NCBI GenBank assembly: GCA_037447655.1
Contig: JBBHKE010002219.1
Location: 25,161-89,160, forward strand
Direction: 5' to 3'
Length of the DNA: 64,000 bases
Origin: Zygnema cylindricum
Lineage: Eukaryota; Streptophyta; Zygnematophyceae; Zygnematales; Zygnemataceae
Both the position numbers and the translations under genes were made by a program. Positions 42,796 to 53,993 of the stretch are shown one piece after another; within the stretch, counting starts at the first letter, position 1; each line of letters opens with the position of its first letter. A model generated the notes under the pieces. That model did not search any database. It was not told the origin of the DNA and worked only from the letters and a program-made list of their open reading frames with translations.

Positions 42796-43251
42796 CGGCC
42801 ACGAAGAAACTGCCTCCCGAATTCGAAAATTGGCTCCCGAGCACTACCAACATTCGTTTCCTTCCCCAACAACCATGTGTATCGAAGGGGAGCAGCAGGA
42901 ATGATATTTGACAACGGAAATGGAGTTTGGACAACGCCAACAGTGGAAGTACGAGAAGAAGCCATGGGATTCACACCGACAAGCACGGCGGCACCAAGTA
43001 TTTCAGACCTCTAGAGGTGCAGCCTACTCGGACAAAGCATGGACATGAATGCAATAACATGGGTCATAAAACACTCTCTGGCATTCTCTAGCCTACAGTC
43101 TCCGCAGTCAAGGGCTAGCTACCTTCAAGCTCCAAAGTTGTTAGCGGTGCAAGCCTACTTGCAGCTTGAGGGGGGAAGGGAGGCAAGAAAACAAATTTTA
43201 TCATCAAAATTTTCCAGTCCCATTGTTTTTCCATAATTAAGGGATTCCTCA
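42796..43251 (+). pseudogene. C-terminal remnant of the cytosine methyltransferase
   Basis: It encodes LPTFVSFPNNHVYRRGAAGM, EVREEAMGFTP, then (after a stop) CSLLGQSMDMNAITWVIKHS and the tail ASYLQAPKLLAVQAYLQLEG. These match residues after motif VIII, including motif X, of the enzyme at 20697-22004. The catalytic part is deleted, so this copy cannot methylate. It shows that at least two copies descend from a methyltransferase-bearing ancestor. Confidence 0.8.
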
Positions 43252-44310
43252 GTGGGGGGGAGCAGAGGCTCGGCAAGGGACAGCTTAGCGGAAGTTGTTA
43301 GTAGCAGCATTTTGAAGGGAGAAGTGGAGGTAGACCCACAAGTAGGGTTAGAATTCGATATCTCCCGCTGGGGTAGACCCTCTTGGGCATGGGCAGCGGT
43401 TAAACCCGGGAAGATGGATTGGACTTTAGGGGAGCAGTTGGACCCTCAGCAAAAGGCCCGGCTCTCACAGCTGTTGGAGAAAAATAAAGAGGTGTTCACC
43501 TAGTCAGATACAGACATAGGCATCTACAAAGGGACCCCCTTTCGAATCGATTTAATAGACGAGACGTCTACTGTTTGGTAGAAGCAGTACCCTCTCAGTT
43601 TGAAAGAAAAGGAATTCATCACGGCAAAGGTACAAACTCTGGTGGAAAGAGGATTGGTGCACGAAAATACCAGACTCCATGGATTTGGGTCCCCAACCGT
43701 TCTCCCACGCAAGAAGGACTCTTCCGTGAAAACGGTAGACTTTCAGATGTGTGGAGACTACCGGATGCTTAACACGACAACTGTACCTGACCGATACCCA
43801 ATGCCTACCTCGGAAGAGATTTTTGACTCTTTGGCTGGGGCCACCATTTACTCCACCTTAGACATGAAGAATGGGTTCCACTAGATCGCGATGGAGCGAA
43901 AGCACCGGGAAAAGACATTTTTCTGGGCACGATCCAGGTTGTATGAATGGCTCTACATGCCATTCGGGCTGAAGAATGCACCTGCCAAATACCAACGTGT
44001 CATGGATGAGGCACTCCAGCGGATTGACTGTGCACGATGTTACATCAACGATGTTATTATCTTCTCAAAGACCTTCGAGGAACACTTGGAGCACATACAG
44101 ATTGTACTCCGGGCTCTCCAAGTAGCGGGCTTGAAATGTCACCTGGGTAAGGGAATTTTTAGGGTGCAGAAAAGTTTTTACCTGGGACATGAAGTTACAC
44201 CTGGGACAATGGGTCCCCATATGGTCAAGGTGTCAGCCCTTGATGCCCTTCCCCCTCCTCAACACGTCTCTACACTCCGCAAGTTTTTAGGCCTGACTTA
44301 CTACTATTAG
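43252..44310 (+). pseudogene. DNMT-gypsy reverse transcriptase, forward copy
   Basis: Order as in the reverse copy: DWTLGEQLDPQQKARLSQLL, LKEKEFITAKVQTLVERGLV, SPTVLPRKKDSSVKTVDFQM, CGDYRMLNTTTVPDRYPMPT, YSTLDMKNGFH, MPFGLKNAPAKYQRVMDEAL, and YINDV in place of YIDDV, so one of the paired catalytic Asp is Asn. Stops at 43501-43503, 43579-43581 and 43882-43884 replace Trp, Gln and Gln codons of the reverse copy. The part after 44051 is nearly identical to 37162-37535. Confidence 0.88.
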
Positions 44311-44948
44311 AGTTTCATCCTTTAATTTAGCAATCAAACTCAGCCTTTGAGCTAGTTGTTGCGGAAGAATTAGGAGTGGCAGTGGGCAAAATATCATTCC
44401 AATTTCTAAAGGATTCCCTAAAGCAACACCTAGTGCTCTAGATGCGCGATCATCAGAGGCCATTACTCATTTACACTGATTGGAGCAGGTTTGGATTTGG
44501 AGTTGTTTTAGCTCAACTGGACGATGCGGGGGCCGAATATGTGGTGGCTTACGCTAATAGAAGTAAGAACCGAGCGGAGGGGAATTACACCAGCTACCAC
44601 GACGAGTTACTCGCAGCTTTCTGTGCAATCCGACATTTCAGACCATATCTATACGGGGTTTACTTCACCTTGATTACGGATCACCAACCTCTCAAGTGGA
44701 TTATGGAGAACAGTAAATTAACTGGCAAGCTCGCCAGATGGGTGTTAATACTGCAGGAATATGATTTCGACATAATCCACCGGGCTAGAGAAATCCATGG
44801 GATTGTCGATGAACTTAGCAGAAATCTTTACCCTTCCACAAGAGATTCTATCGTGGCCTGTCACGATAAGGATCTCAAAATCAGTTTGGGGCGTATTCCA
44901 GCTTCCACTGCCTTTATTTGGCTTCCTCAATCAGGGGGGGAACTGTGA
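44311..44948 (+). pseudogene. DNMT-gypsy RNase H, forward copy
   Basis: After a short region rich in stops (44308-44440), RNase H is open: LIYTDWSRFGFGVVLAQLDD (first Asp intact), YHDELLAAFCAIRHFRPYLY (Glu), LITDHQPLKWIMENSKLTGK (Asp) and QEYDFDIIHRAREIHGIVDE. It ends at 44946 with a stop. It is the best RNase H of the family in the window. Confidence 0.88.
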
Positions 44949-45059
44949 ACTTTCTCTGCAAGCATAGAGGGGCAAGCGCCAATAGTGGCCGGGCGGAAAG
45001 ATATTTGGAATGACCTTGATACACTTCAATCTATCCAACAAGGTTCCCCTCTTTCCCAT

Positions 45060-45425
45060 TTGTCTATAGTTCAATAATCCCAGGCTCAAACTCGAATGGC
45101 GCCGTACGAGTGGGAAAGAGGCATTTTAATATGGAAATGGGCAGACGCGATGAGGAAAGTGGTTTCTCCCCCGGCTGACAAGGAGACTCTTATTTTTCGC
45201 CTCAACCAACAATGTGGCCATTTTGGGAAAAAACGGATCACCTCCCTAGTCAGACAATCGTATTGGTGGCAAAGGTTATGGACCCAAGTCAACCGGATTG
45301 TGCAAACGTGTTCTCACGTGACCAAGTCAAAGCATCTTTCAACAAAAAGGGAGGTATTCAACTTCATTCCCTTCCCATCCGGGGAATGTTTTATCGGTGG
45401 TCTGTGGATCTCTTGGGTCCTCTCC
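45060..45425 (+). pseudogene. DNMT-gypsy integrase, N-terminal part, truncated
   Basis: It encodes MAPYEWERGILIWKWADAMR, then the zinc domain (RLNQQCGHFGKKRITSLVRQ ... VNRIVQTCSHVTKSK, where the second Cys of the CxxC is lost and a frame change follows), then LHSLPIRGMFYRWSVDLLGP with the first catalytic Asp. It is cut at about 45425 by reverse-strand copia gag sequence. The rest of integrase and the PHD finger are missing. Confidence 0.8.
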
Positions 45426-45600
45426 TCAGAATCATACGAGCTTGTCATGAACTTGAGTCAGAAAAGCCTTTTTCTTTCCTCCATCTTTTGAGGAACCTTG
45501 TCCATCTTTCAGTAAGAGATCTGCAAGTTTGACACAATTTGCCATATAATGTCCCTGTTTCTTACAAAAGTGACATAATCCACCTCGATGAGCTCCTCTC
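45426..45600 (-). pseudogene. Copia gag C-terminus with intact zinc knuckle
   Basis: The reverse strand reads AHRGGLCHFCKKQGHYMANC, with C-x2-C-x4-H-x4-C intact, then VKLADLLLKDGQGSSKDGGK. It is the continuation of the gag at 46778-47681, separated by a solo LTR. Beyond 45426 the element is truncated against DNMT-gypsy integrase. The zinc knuckle packages RNA. Confidence 0.8.
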
Positions 45601-46777
45601 TGTAATTCAATGGGCTCCATTGCCACACAAAATTCGCGATAAAAAGAAGCTAATCTTAATAGTGCCAACTTCGAGTTTATATAAACCCAAATGATTGACC
45701 CTTTGACAATCAAAGCCGCATTACAGCTTCACCTCGTGAAATAAGACTTTCTGTGTGCTCATTTCTACAACAGAATGCAAAGTTAGAATATGTGATTTGG
45801 AAACATTCACCCACTTTGCCTTTCCCTTAGAAATGCAGCCACACAAGCTGGCAAAACCTCGGACCGACTACACCCTTTTGTAGCTTGGACTCCCTTGAGT
45901 CCGCAACAAAATGAATCACTGAAAATTGTCAACTGAGTTGATAGATATGGCTTGCCAAAGTTAGCCTTTTATAAAACATGCTCTCAAAGAGAGGCGGCTC
46001 CCTACCCAAAAATTCTAAGTCCTAGTCCCTCTCTAAACCCCTTCTACTAAAGTACGACGCTTATCAGAAGATTATGCTGTACAGAAAAATACAAGCCCCG
46101 GAGTACTTTTAGTACGGCAACTGTACGACATGACCATACAGATGACAGTTGTCACATCCAAACTTGTTACCTTGCGTTATGAAGATTCCGCAATCCTCCA
46201 TCGCATTTCCACGTGTCATCCGGAGTGGCGGCGCCAGAAAAACGCCAAGGCGGCCATTCGTGAATCTCGACTCTCACCACGACCGTCGATTAAATCTAGC
46301 ATTCAATTCTACCAGTCGAAAATATGTGCGCAGTATTTTTTTCGCCTTTGAAACAAATGCACGGTATTAGTTTCGCGAAGTACCGTAAGCTGTACTGCTC
46401 TAAACTGTATCTATTTACTAAGAATTTATTCGCGCCGTTAAATGAATTCGTCTACGCGTACATGTTTATATAATTATCAAACCCTACATGTCCTAGCACT
46501 AGTCGTAGACTAAACAGATAAAGCGAATGGCTACGGGTTGTATGACTGACGGTAAGTACCATGATCAAATCTTAGGTCCGTGAAGTACCTCTTCAGTAAA
46601 CATACCATTATCTACTCTTGTCTCTTTGGAGAGCTTAGGCAGCCATGGCTCTAGCTCCCTCTCCACCCTTCAGTGACTACAACAAGTCTGGGGGCTTAGA
46701 GAAGGGAGTCAGAGGCAGACTGCCTCTACTCTTTTCCTATCCTAAATAAATACCTAGAAAATACTCCTATATCAACA
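45601..46777 (-). mobile_element. Copia solo LTR inserted in copia gag
   Basis: On the reverse strand TGTTGATATAGGAGTATTTTC (46777) to ...GGAGCCCATTGAATTACA (45601), 1177 bases. It is flanked by CTCTC (45596-45600) and CTATC (46778-46782), a 5-base duplication with one change. The gag frame continues on both sides, so it is a secondary insertion. Confidence 0.9.
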
Positions 46778-47681
46778 CTATCTCCTGTTGGTCAAATCTT
46801 CCACCTCCTTCTCCTCTTCCTCCAAATTTTCGATAGGGATCCTTTCCCTTTTTTTCATCACTCTTCCGCCAATGCTTGCACCCAATGCTTCAACACTTGG
46901 ACTTCCTCTCCTAAGTTCTATCCTACTTTCTTTTACTAAAATAATCCCCAATGTATCATCCCAATTCCAATTGCTATAACCGATATCTTTCAACCCATTG
47001 ATGATATTCCCATACTCTTTAAGTATTTTCATTATCAATGAATTTACTCTTTGTCACTCTGACTATGAGTTACCTGCGCGCTCTAGTTCTCCAAAAATTA
47101 CTCCTAAGTCATTGCAATAATCATTCATACTTCCTCCCTTGTAAGTATAAGTTGTAATCTTATTTTCTGCCAGTTGTTGTTGCTGCAATGACCCAATCTT
47201 ATATTTTTTAAGAAGAGATACCCAAATATAAGAGGAAGATCCAACATGCATAAGGGGAATGGTAATACCCTTCACTACACTTTTTAGGATTAGGAGCTTA
47301 GCAACCTTGTTCTTATAGTTCGAATTTTTATATTCTGACCGTTTGATTTGATTCCGTGTCACCATTACTGGTGGTTCGGCTATTGAGATCGTCCTTCACA
47401 ATGGAGTTCCCCAAGAATCAATTCCTCCCTTTTCTCCTTCCATGATTATTTCCTCCCCTTCCTCGTCATCGTTCGTGATGGTGGCTGATGTTTTAACAAC
47501 AGTTCTGACGGAGGTGCCAGAAAAACGTGTTCCTCCAAACTAAGGAGGAGGTGGGCACCGAATTTGCCTTGACACTATGCCCCATAGGTGCTTCTCAAAA
47601 AGTTCCCGCTCCATCATCATTTCCCAATAAAAAAAGTGGGATCCATTGAATATGGGCACCTAAGAGGGTGGGCCCATAACC
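46778..47681 (-). pseudogene. Ty1/copia gag (capsid), broken
   Basis: On the reverse strand after the primer-binding site (47667-47681): WNYKDK-like NSNYKNKVAKLLILKSVVKG, YIWVSLLKKYKIGSLQQQQL, TYKGGSMNDYCNDLGVIFGE, then (46778-47038) IINGLKDIGYSNWNWDDTLG and KESRIELRRGSPSVEALGAS, an acidic helix and the junction to the solo LTR. It is the same family as 35427-36005 and 62184. Stops and frame changes are present near the N-terminus. Confidence 0.8.
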
Positions 47682-49432
47682 TCATATTATGTGGTCTTCA
47701 TTATCCCACAAAATGAGCAGCCTATGTAAAGCCTCTACGATAATATTTGCCCCTTCCACTTTCCCACTTAGTAAGTGCCACCCATGCACCTAAGTACTCT
47801 GACCACCCTCATCCATGTGAGGACAAGACTCCCGTGAGTGAAACAGAAAAAGAATCACTAAATTTGCTCCCTGAGCAGTAAGTTATGGTTGGCTAAAGAT
47901 TTCTTTTAAATACAAAAGGTCAACTAGAGAGAGGCGTCGCAAACACGCTAAGTTCCTAAACTCCTACTCACAGCTACCTACTACTCTTTTGATTTGTAGA
48001 CTAATCAAAAGAGTGTATAGTACAAGAAGGTATAGTGGCCGATTGTACTTATTGTACGGCTATTGTACAACTTGGCCTTCTAGTTGACACTTGTCAGCTT
48101 GGGAGCCATCATTCCTCCTCCCATCCTTTTCGACATCCAATGATGTGGCGCCACATGGCATAGCGCACTGTAAAGGCTAAAAGCCACCAAAGGTTCACTC
48201 GGGTTTGGCGACGAGTGTTGTTTTTAGAAAGCTTTAGTCCTCTCTATGCCTCAGCAGAGAGGGAGAGAGAGCTATTCAGGACTTAAGCTATTTTTGGTTG
48301 AGTTTGGTTCAGTGGTTACCAAAGTTAGTGTGACAGTGAAGTTGGGAGTTCACGGTTCATTCACACTTGGGACACGCGTCGTCACTTGAGAGAAATGTGT
48401 GAGTATGTCCTCCGTGGACATACGGAAATTCGGCAGGACCACGGGACTTCGTGAAGTCAATTCTACGGTGCCAAGTCCTCTAGTCGGACGGCTAACAGCC
48501 GGCGCCAACAAATACTGACAAGGCGTGACTAGATCACTATCACTTTACGTTGTCTGAACTTCGGTGTAAATATTTGGTAGAATAGAATTTTGTTTGTAGT
48601 GAATTAGTTGTTTAGTGTTGAGAATGTGGTTTATGACATACCTTCAGTACACAGGTATACTCATACTATTTGTTGTGTTAGAATGTTATATGTATGGCTG
48701 GAATGCCTCCGTACAGCTTAGTGTAGTTTCGGTGTATAGAAGTAGGACTTAGTGAATTTGATTCATTAGGAACAAATGATATGAAAACTGTACACTCAGT
48801 TTTATATAATTTCATTTCTGCATTTCTCACATATCTATTAGTGGAATACATTGACATTTTGTGTGTGTTGTTCTTTGTATGTTATCTTCACTGTGGTAAA
48901 ATTTGAGGACCATTGGATCATTTTTCTGAAAGTTATAGTCTTTCAAAGTTGTTGTTCAGCCATCGGTATTTGTGGAAGCTTCCTCTTTTGTTTTGTTCTA
49001 CGATGACTACTGCTGCATCTTCTTCATCTTCAGTGCCAGCAGTTGTCTCAGAACAACGTCGAAGACGTCGTGCGTCCAATGATATATTTTACACGGTTAG
49101 AATTCGCGTCCACGAGGGTCGTTCTCAATATGTGTTGTTTTATCAATTTCGTCTCTTTACGTGAAAGTGGCATCGCGTAAATCTTTAATTAGATGTCAAA
49201 CCACGTACGTGTATTTTTTTATTAACGTCTTAATGGATAAGGCGTATGACTACATAGTATTTTGCAGACCTAGTTTCAAATCTGGTCTAGGGCAACATTT
49301 TGGTCATCTATCAGTTTATTTTGCCTGTTTGTTTGTATTTTTCTGACGATGGGGACATCCATGGTGACTTTCTCTCTCTCTTCACTCTTGAGTATAAATT
49401 AAGAATTGAATATTAATTACTTATTTTAAACA
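47682..49432 (-). mobile_element. Copia 5' LTR interrupted by an unidentified insertion
   Basis: It matches the 892-base LTR at 35986-36877 from the gag end (47682) to about 48222 and again from about 49067 to 49432 (ending TTTTAAACA). Between them lies a foreign segment of about 840 bases. On its far side the chromo-gypsy RNase H begins at 49433, so this copia element was inserted in that gene. Confidence 0.8.
48224..49066. mobile_element. Unidentified insertion in the copia LTR
   Basis: It interrupts the LTR between the GGTTTGGCGAC-like and TGCGTCCAATGATATATTTT parts. The left end starts GTGTTGTTTTTAGAAAGC. It includes TGGTTCAGTGG (about 48311) and GGTTCATTC (about 48354), which resemble Pol III A and B boxes, and near the right end a coding-like start (MTTAASSSSSVPAVVSEQ). 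It could be a solo LTR with a gag start or a SINE-headed composite. Neither is proven. Confidence 0.4.
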
Positions 49433-51180
49433 CATAGGATAAAGAATTACTTGTAATTGTTCATGCATTCGTGAAATGGCGTTGTTATTTGTTTTTAAAA
49501 AAAAATAACAGTTCACTATGATAATTAGGCCCTCTCCTATCTAAAAAGATTAAGTGATGCACTGATTATGTCTAGAAGACAAGATAGGTGGATGCAAAAA
49601 TTGGTATATTTCAAATTTAATGTCAAACATATTCATAGAAAGACAAATGTAGTTGTAGATCCTTTAAGTAGATGTTTTGAAATAAGTGTGATGGTTCGGG
49701 ATGAATTATTTTTAGATGCTGTTAGAAATGGTTATGATAAAGATCCTTATTTTGTTGTGATTCGCAAGAATATTTTGGGAGGGAATTCTTACCCTTTTAA
49801 TGAAAGGCATGTTAAAAACTTTAGAAAAGAAAATGGTTTACTGCAATTGCGAACAAGAGATAGATTATGTATTCCTAAAATGGGACACTTAAAAAAACAT
49901 CAATTACAAGAAGCCCAAGAGCATTTAGGAAATCTACGTGGAGATAAACTCTTAGTCAGTAGCAGAGTACATTGTTTTGGCCCGGGATGGCAAAGCAGGT
50001 GTCAAAAAACGTGGAAGGTTGTGTCATTTGCCAACAAAGTAAACCTAGTAACTAAAAACCTAGAGGTCTCTTTAACCTTTAGATATCCTCGAAAGACCAT
50101 GGGAATCTCTGAGTATCGATTTTATTGTCAAGTTGCCAGCTACATCTAGAAGAAATGACAGTATCATGTTCGTAGACGATAGGTTCAATAAAATAGCAAT
50201 TTTTATCCCTTGCAGAACTAATCGTTCAGTTGTACATATTGCAAAGTTTTATTTTGACAACGTTGTCAGACATCATAGAGTCCCCCTGTCTATAGTCAGT
50301 GATAAGGATTCTAAAATAACGTATGCATTTTGGAAAGAATTGCAAAATAAATTAGGCACTCAATTAAAAATGAGTACCACTTATCATCCTTAGACAGATG
50401 GACAAACAGAAATGATAAACCGTACACTAGAAGAAATGCTTAGGACTGTTGCATTGGAGTTTTGAACACATGGGAATCTAAACTTCCATTAATAGAATTT
50501 GCATACAATTCATGTAGACATGCTAGTTCAAGATTCTCACCGTTTGAATTTGCATACGGATAACAACCGAGAAAAGCATTAGACTTAATAACACGGGTCA
50601 CTCAAGAGAATAGGGGTTCTGGAAAAGAGTTTTGTGAATACATTTAAACAAATTGGAAAACAGTCCCGGATGCATTAGTGGAGGCACAAAGAAGGCAAGA
50701 ATTAAATGTTAACCGCAAACGGGGTGATTGGGTGGTAAACACTGGTGACAAAGTTTGGCTTTCAACAACTCATTACAGATGCAAGTTCGAAAGACAATCT
50801 GATCCTACGGGGAAATTTGCTCCTAAGTACAACGGACCATTTACTCTAATCGAGATGATATCATCAGTTGTTGCCAAATTAGACTTTGCGCCTTCAACAA
50901 AAATTCATCCAGTGCCACACATCAGTTAGTTGAAACCAGCAAATCCTTGACCAATTTAAGTAGAATTCGAATTGGATCCCTGAATAATTATTGAACTTGA
51001 GATCCACAAATGGGTAATAGATTGGGTTGGTCAGCGGTTTAAGTTTGGCAATACTATATTATAGCTAGTGAATTATCTAGGAAGGCTAAAAGATGAGTTA
51101 CTTTTAGAAGATAAAAATTATAAGTTTTTACAAAGCTATTGGAGGGATAATAATATAGAAGACCCGTCTTGAGAAAGAAA
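49433..51180 (+). pseudogene. Chromo-gypsy RNase H end, integrase and chromodomain
   Basis: It begins within RNase H (DKELLVIVHAFVKWR), then RQDRWMQKLVYFKFNVKHIH and KTNVVVDPLSRCFE, the usual end of RNase H. The integrase zinc region is decayed (HLKKHQLQEAQEHLG). The core reads VDDRFNKIAIFIPC, FYFDNVVRHHRVPLSIVSDK and LQNKLGTQLKMSTTYHP, then a stop and TDGQTEMINRTLEEML with the catalytic Glu. The C-terminal region reads GDKVWLSTTHYRCKFER and PKYNGPFTLIEMI, then a chromodomain-like segment (DWVGQRFKFGNTIL, stop, LVNYLGRLKDELLLEDKN). It is the forward counterpart of 12047-12584. Stops and frameshifts make it a pseudogene. Confidence 0.85.
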
Positions 51181-51201
51181 TGTTTTTAACTAAGGTCAGT
51201 T

Positions 51202-51220
51202 AAATATAAAAGGGGGATGA
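51202..51220 (+). promoter_or_regulatory. Polypurine tract of chromo-gypsy
   Basis: AAATATAAAAGGGGGATGA directly before the LTR TGTAAC. This is the usual start of plus-strand DNA synthesis. The reverse-strand copy has AAGAGGGGATGA in the same place (12035-12046). Confidence 0.75.
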
Positions 51221-52195
51221 TGTAACATATAATAGTGGATCAAACTTGTTTGTCAAGTGGTATTTAAGTGTTACAAATATAGAGTTTGAATAAAGTCGAC
51301 GTTTGCAAAATAATGGCACGATTTGGAGTTCTATTTTAAAATATAGAGTGATTGGTATATTTAGGCGACAGCGCTAGGTCAAAATAACGAGTGGGTCTTC
51401 ATTGTAATAGGCTAAGGGTCAAACTAGCCGCGAAATTTCAGGCGCACGTTTAAAAAGTACTAAATGAATCAATATTTCGTTGGTAAGCAAGATGGTTTGT
51501 TTCGTACAATTTTTAGTACAAAACGTCACTTTCACCCTATGGAATTTTGTAGGTAGTTTCGCGTGTGAAATTTGCGACACACTTTCGTGCAAAGTCGCGT
51601 TTCTCTTGGCGAGCACTTTAGCACGTAAATGTTACGTAGTGAAATGTAGCGTTTGATTGGTTAGTAAATCCCACGTAGTTAGTAAGAGACTTCGCACGTT
51701 TTTGCATTGGTCAATCTCAGTCCTAGCTAATCAATGATTGGCCCATGTAAAACCTGTTCAATGGAGCGTTGACTCTGGCTTGGCTAGTCTAGAGCGATGA
51801 TGGATAAATAGTGAAGTCGAAGAGAAGAGTATACTTCTTTTCCTTTGGAAAAATTTGTGGAAATTTTGACTGATTTTGGTCCAAAGCAATTAATACCAAA
51901 TTGGAGCAATGACATTTTTGCAATGAAATCTTTTACCAACTAAGTAGTGTATTTGTAGTTAAAAGATAGAATTATTAAGAGTGGAGAGCATAGGAAAATA
52001 CTTTAAAAAGAAGGGTTGAGCCACTAGGGCAAGAGACCAAGCAAATGTTATGTGGACAGAAGCTTCTTCTAATTTAAAGTTTATCCTTATGTGAGTGATG
52101 TCTGATATAAATGTGTAATTTTCCAATGTATCAAATGTGTGGTTGAAGTTGGTTGTAGTAATGGGATTTCGTGGGAGGTAGGAAATCCTATTACA
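51221..52195 (+). mobile_element. Chromo-gypsy 3' LTR, complete
   Basis: TGTAACATATAATAGTGGATC to GGAAATCCTATTACA, 975 bases with TG...CA ends. It gives the reference for the family; other copies are at 2273-5375 (split) and 11426-12034 (truncated). Confidence 0.88.
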
Positions 52196-52857
52196 GTTCA
52201 CATGATCGACAAATGGACATGTGCGAACAAGATCGTGCAATTTTCCGAAGTTTTTATTACTCGAAATCAAATATGAGCGTGCTTTCACGTGTCTTCGTCA
52301 TTATTTGACATTTCCACACCCCTTTATACTTTAGAATAGAATAAAGAGCTGTTTTAGTACCAATGAGAACATTTATTGCATCATAATGTTTAATTGCCTC
52401 ATGAATTGTTCTGAAGTGAGTAATATAACCGTACCTATGTTAGCGTCAAGAAAAAGGTTTTATGAATTTAACTTTAGGTTCAAGGGTAATTTAGGGGTGC
52501 CAATATAGGTTTTTAACACTTAGCAATTCACGATGTAGTATGAGTTTTAGATGTCTATTTTTACCCTTTCGGGGCCTCTCATACGAATGCATTAAAGCCA
52601 TATCTGTACATTCCAACTATACATCGTACAAAAGGTGACAATTCTAAATAATTTTTTTGTCAGTCACATCTCTATGAGGACGACACTCCTATTTTTGGAG
52701 AAAAGGATAAGATTTTATAGGATTTTCAACGACACATAGGGAAAGACCCAAATTTATGTACATTTTTTCCTATCTTGATAAATCTTTTCAAGGTGGATTT
52801 GTATCCACCCTGTTTGAAGGCACATGGCCTATACCACGTGTAAGTATTTCAACTTTT
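52196..52857. other. Stretch without a recognised gene
   Basis: It lies between a chromo-gypsy LTR and a copia LTR. No coding frame or repeat was recognised. It may be an original target sequence. Confidence 0.45.
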
Positions 52858-53993
52858 TGTTGAGATTTGTATATTTTCAAGTTCTGTATTAGGATAAGAA
52901 AAAGGCAGAGGCAGTCTGCCTCTAACTCCCTTCTCCAAGCCCGCACACTTGTTATAGTGACTGAAGGCTGGAGAAAGAGCTAGAGGCATGGCTACCTAAG
53001 GTGTCTAGAGTGACAGGTAGGAGATAGGGTAGATTTACCAAAAAAATTATAACAAACCAAGGAATTGATCCTGGTACCTGTCGTCCCTCAAGTCCCCCAT
53101 AGCCGTTAGCTTTATCCAACAGCCTAAGACTAATGCTAAACTACAAAAGGTATGACACATATTCAAATATATGCACGCTAAACATTCCATTTAACTACTA
53201 GAACGGAATCATAAAGTATACAACCTACTGTTCTTTATATACCATACGAAATAAATGATACGGATATTTATTTTGACGGTCCGTATCAAAAGCTGACATT
53301 GATCGACGGTCGTGGTGCGAGTTGGTATTCTAGAATGGCCGCCTTGCCGTTTTCAGGCGCCACCACACCGGATGACATGTAGCAATATCCAAGAGGATTG
53401 CAGATTTTTGGAACGCGAGATGACTATTCCAAATGTGACAAATGTCACATTTTGGCGATGTCGTACAAGGACGGTATATAAGGTACTCCGGCACCTGTGC
53501 TTTTTTGCATGGTACAATCATGTAATTGGTGCGTACCTTAGTACTAGGGGGTTAAGAGAGGAGTTTTAGGACTTAGAATATTTTAGAAGATAGCCGCCTC
53601 TCTCCCAGAGAGCACCTCGTATAAATGGCTAACTTTTAGCAGCAAAACAATCAACTCAGTTGACCATTTTCAGTGATGTTTTTTGTTGCAGACTAAGTGG
53701 AGCCCAAGTTACACAGGGGTGTAGTTGGTCAGAGTGTTTGCCTGCCAGGAAGGTTGCATTTCTAAGGGAACGTCTAAGTGGGGAAAGTTATCCAAAACTC
53801 ATATTTTAACTTTGCATTTTGTGGTGGAACTGAGCACACATAAAGTCTTATTTCATAAGGGTGAAGATGTAATAAGGTTCTGATTGTCAACGGGTTAATC
53901 ATTTAGGTTTATATAAACTAAGAGTCGACACTATCTCGATTAGCTTTTTTGGACCTACGGATTCTCTGTGGCAATAGAGCCCATAGAATATCA
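52858..53993 (+). mobile_element. Copia 5' LTR of a gag-only element
   Basis: TGTTGAGATTTGTATATTTTC to ...CCCATAGAATATCA, 1136 bases, followed by the primer-binding site CGTTATGGGCCCACC (one change). TATAAAT is at 53620-53626. The stem-loop is at about 52915-52985. The gag ATG of relatives is mutated to ATA here. Confidence 0.88.
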
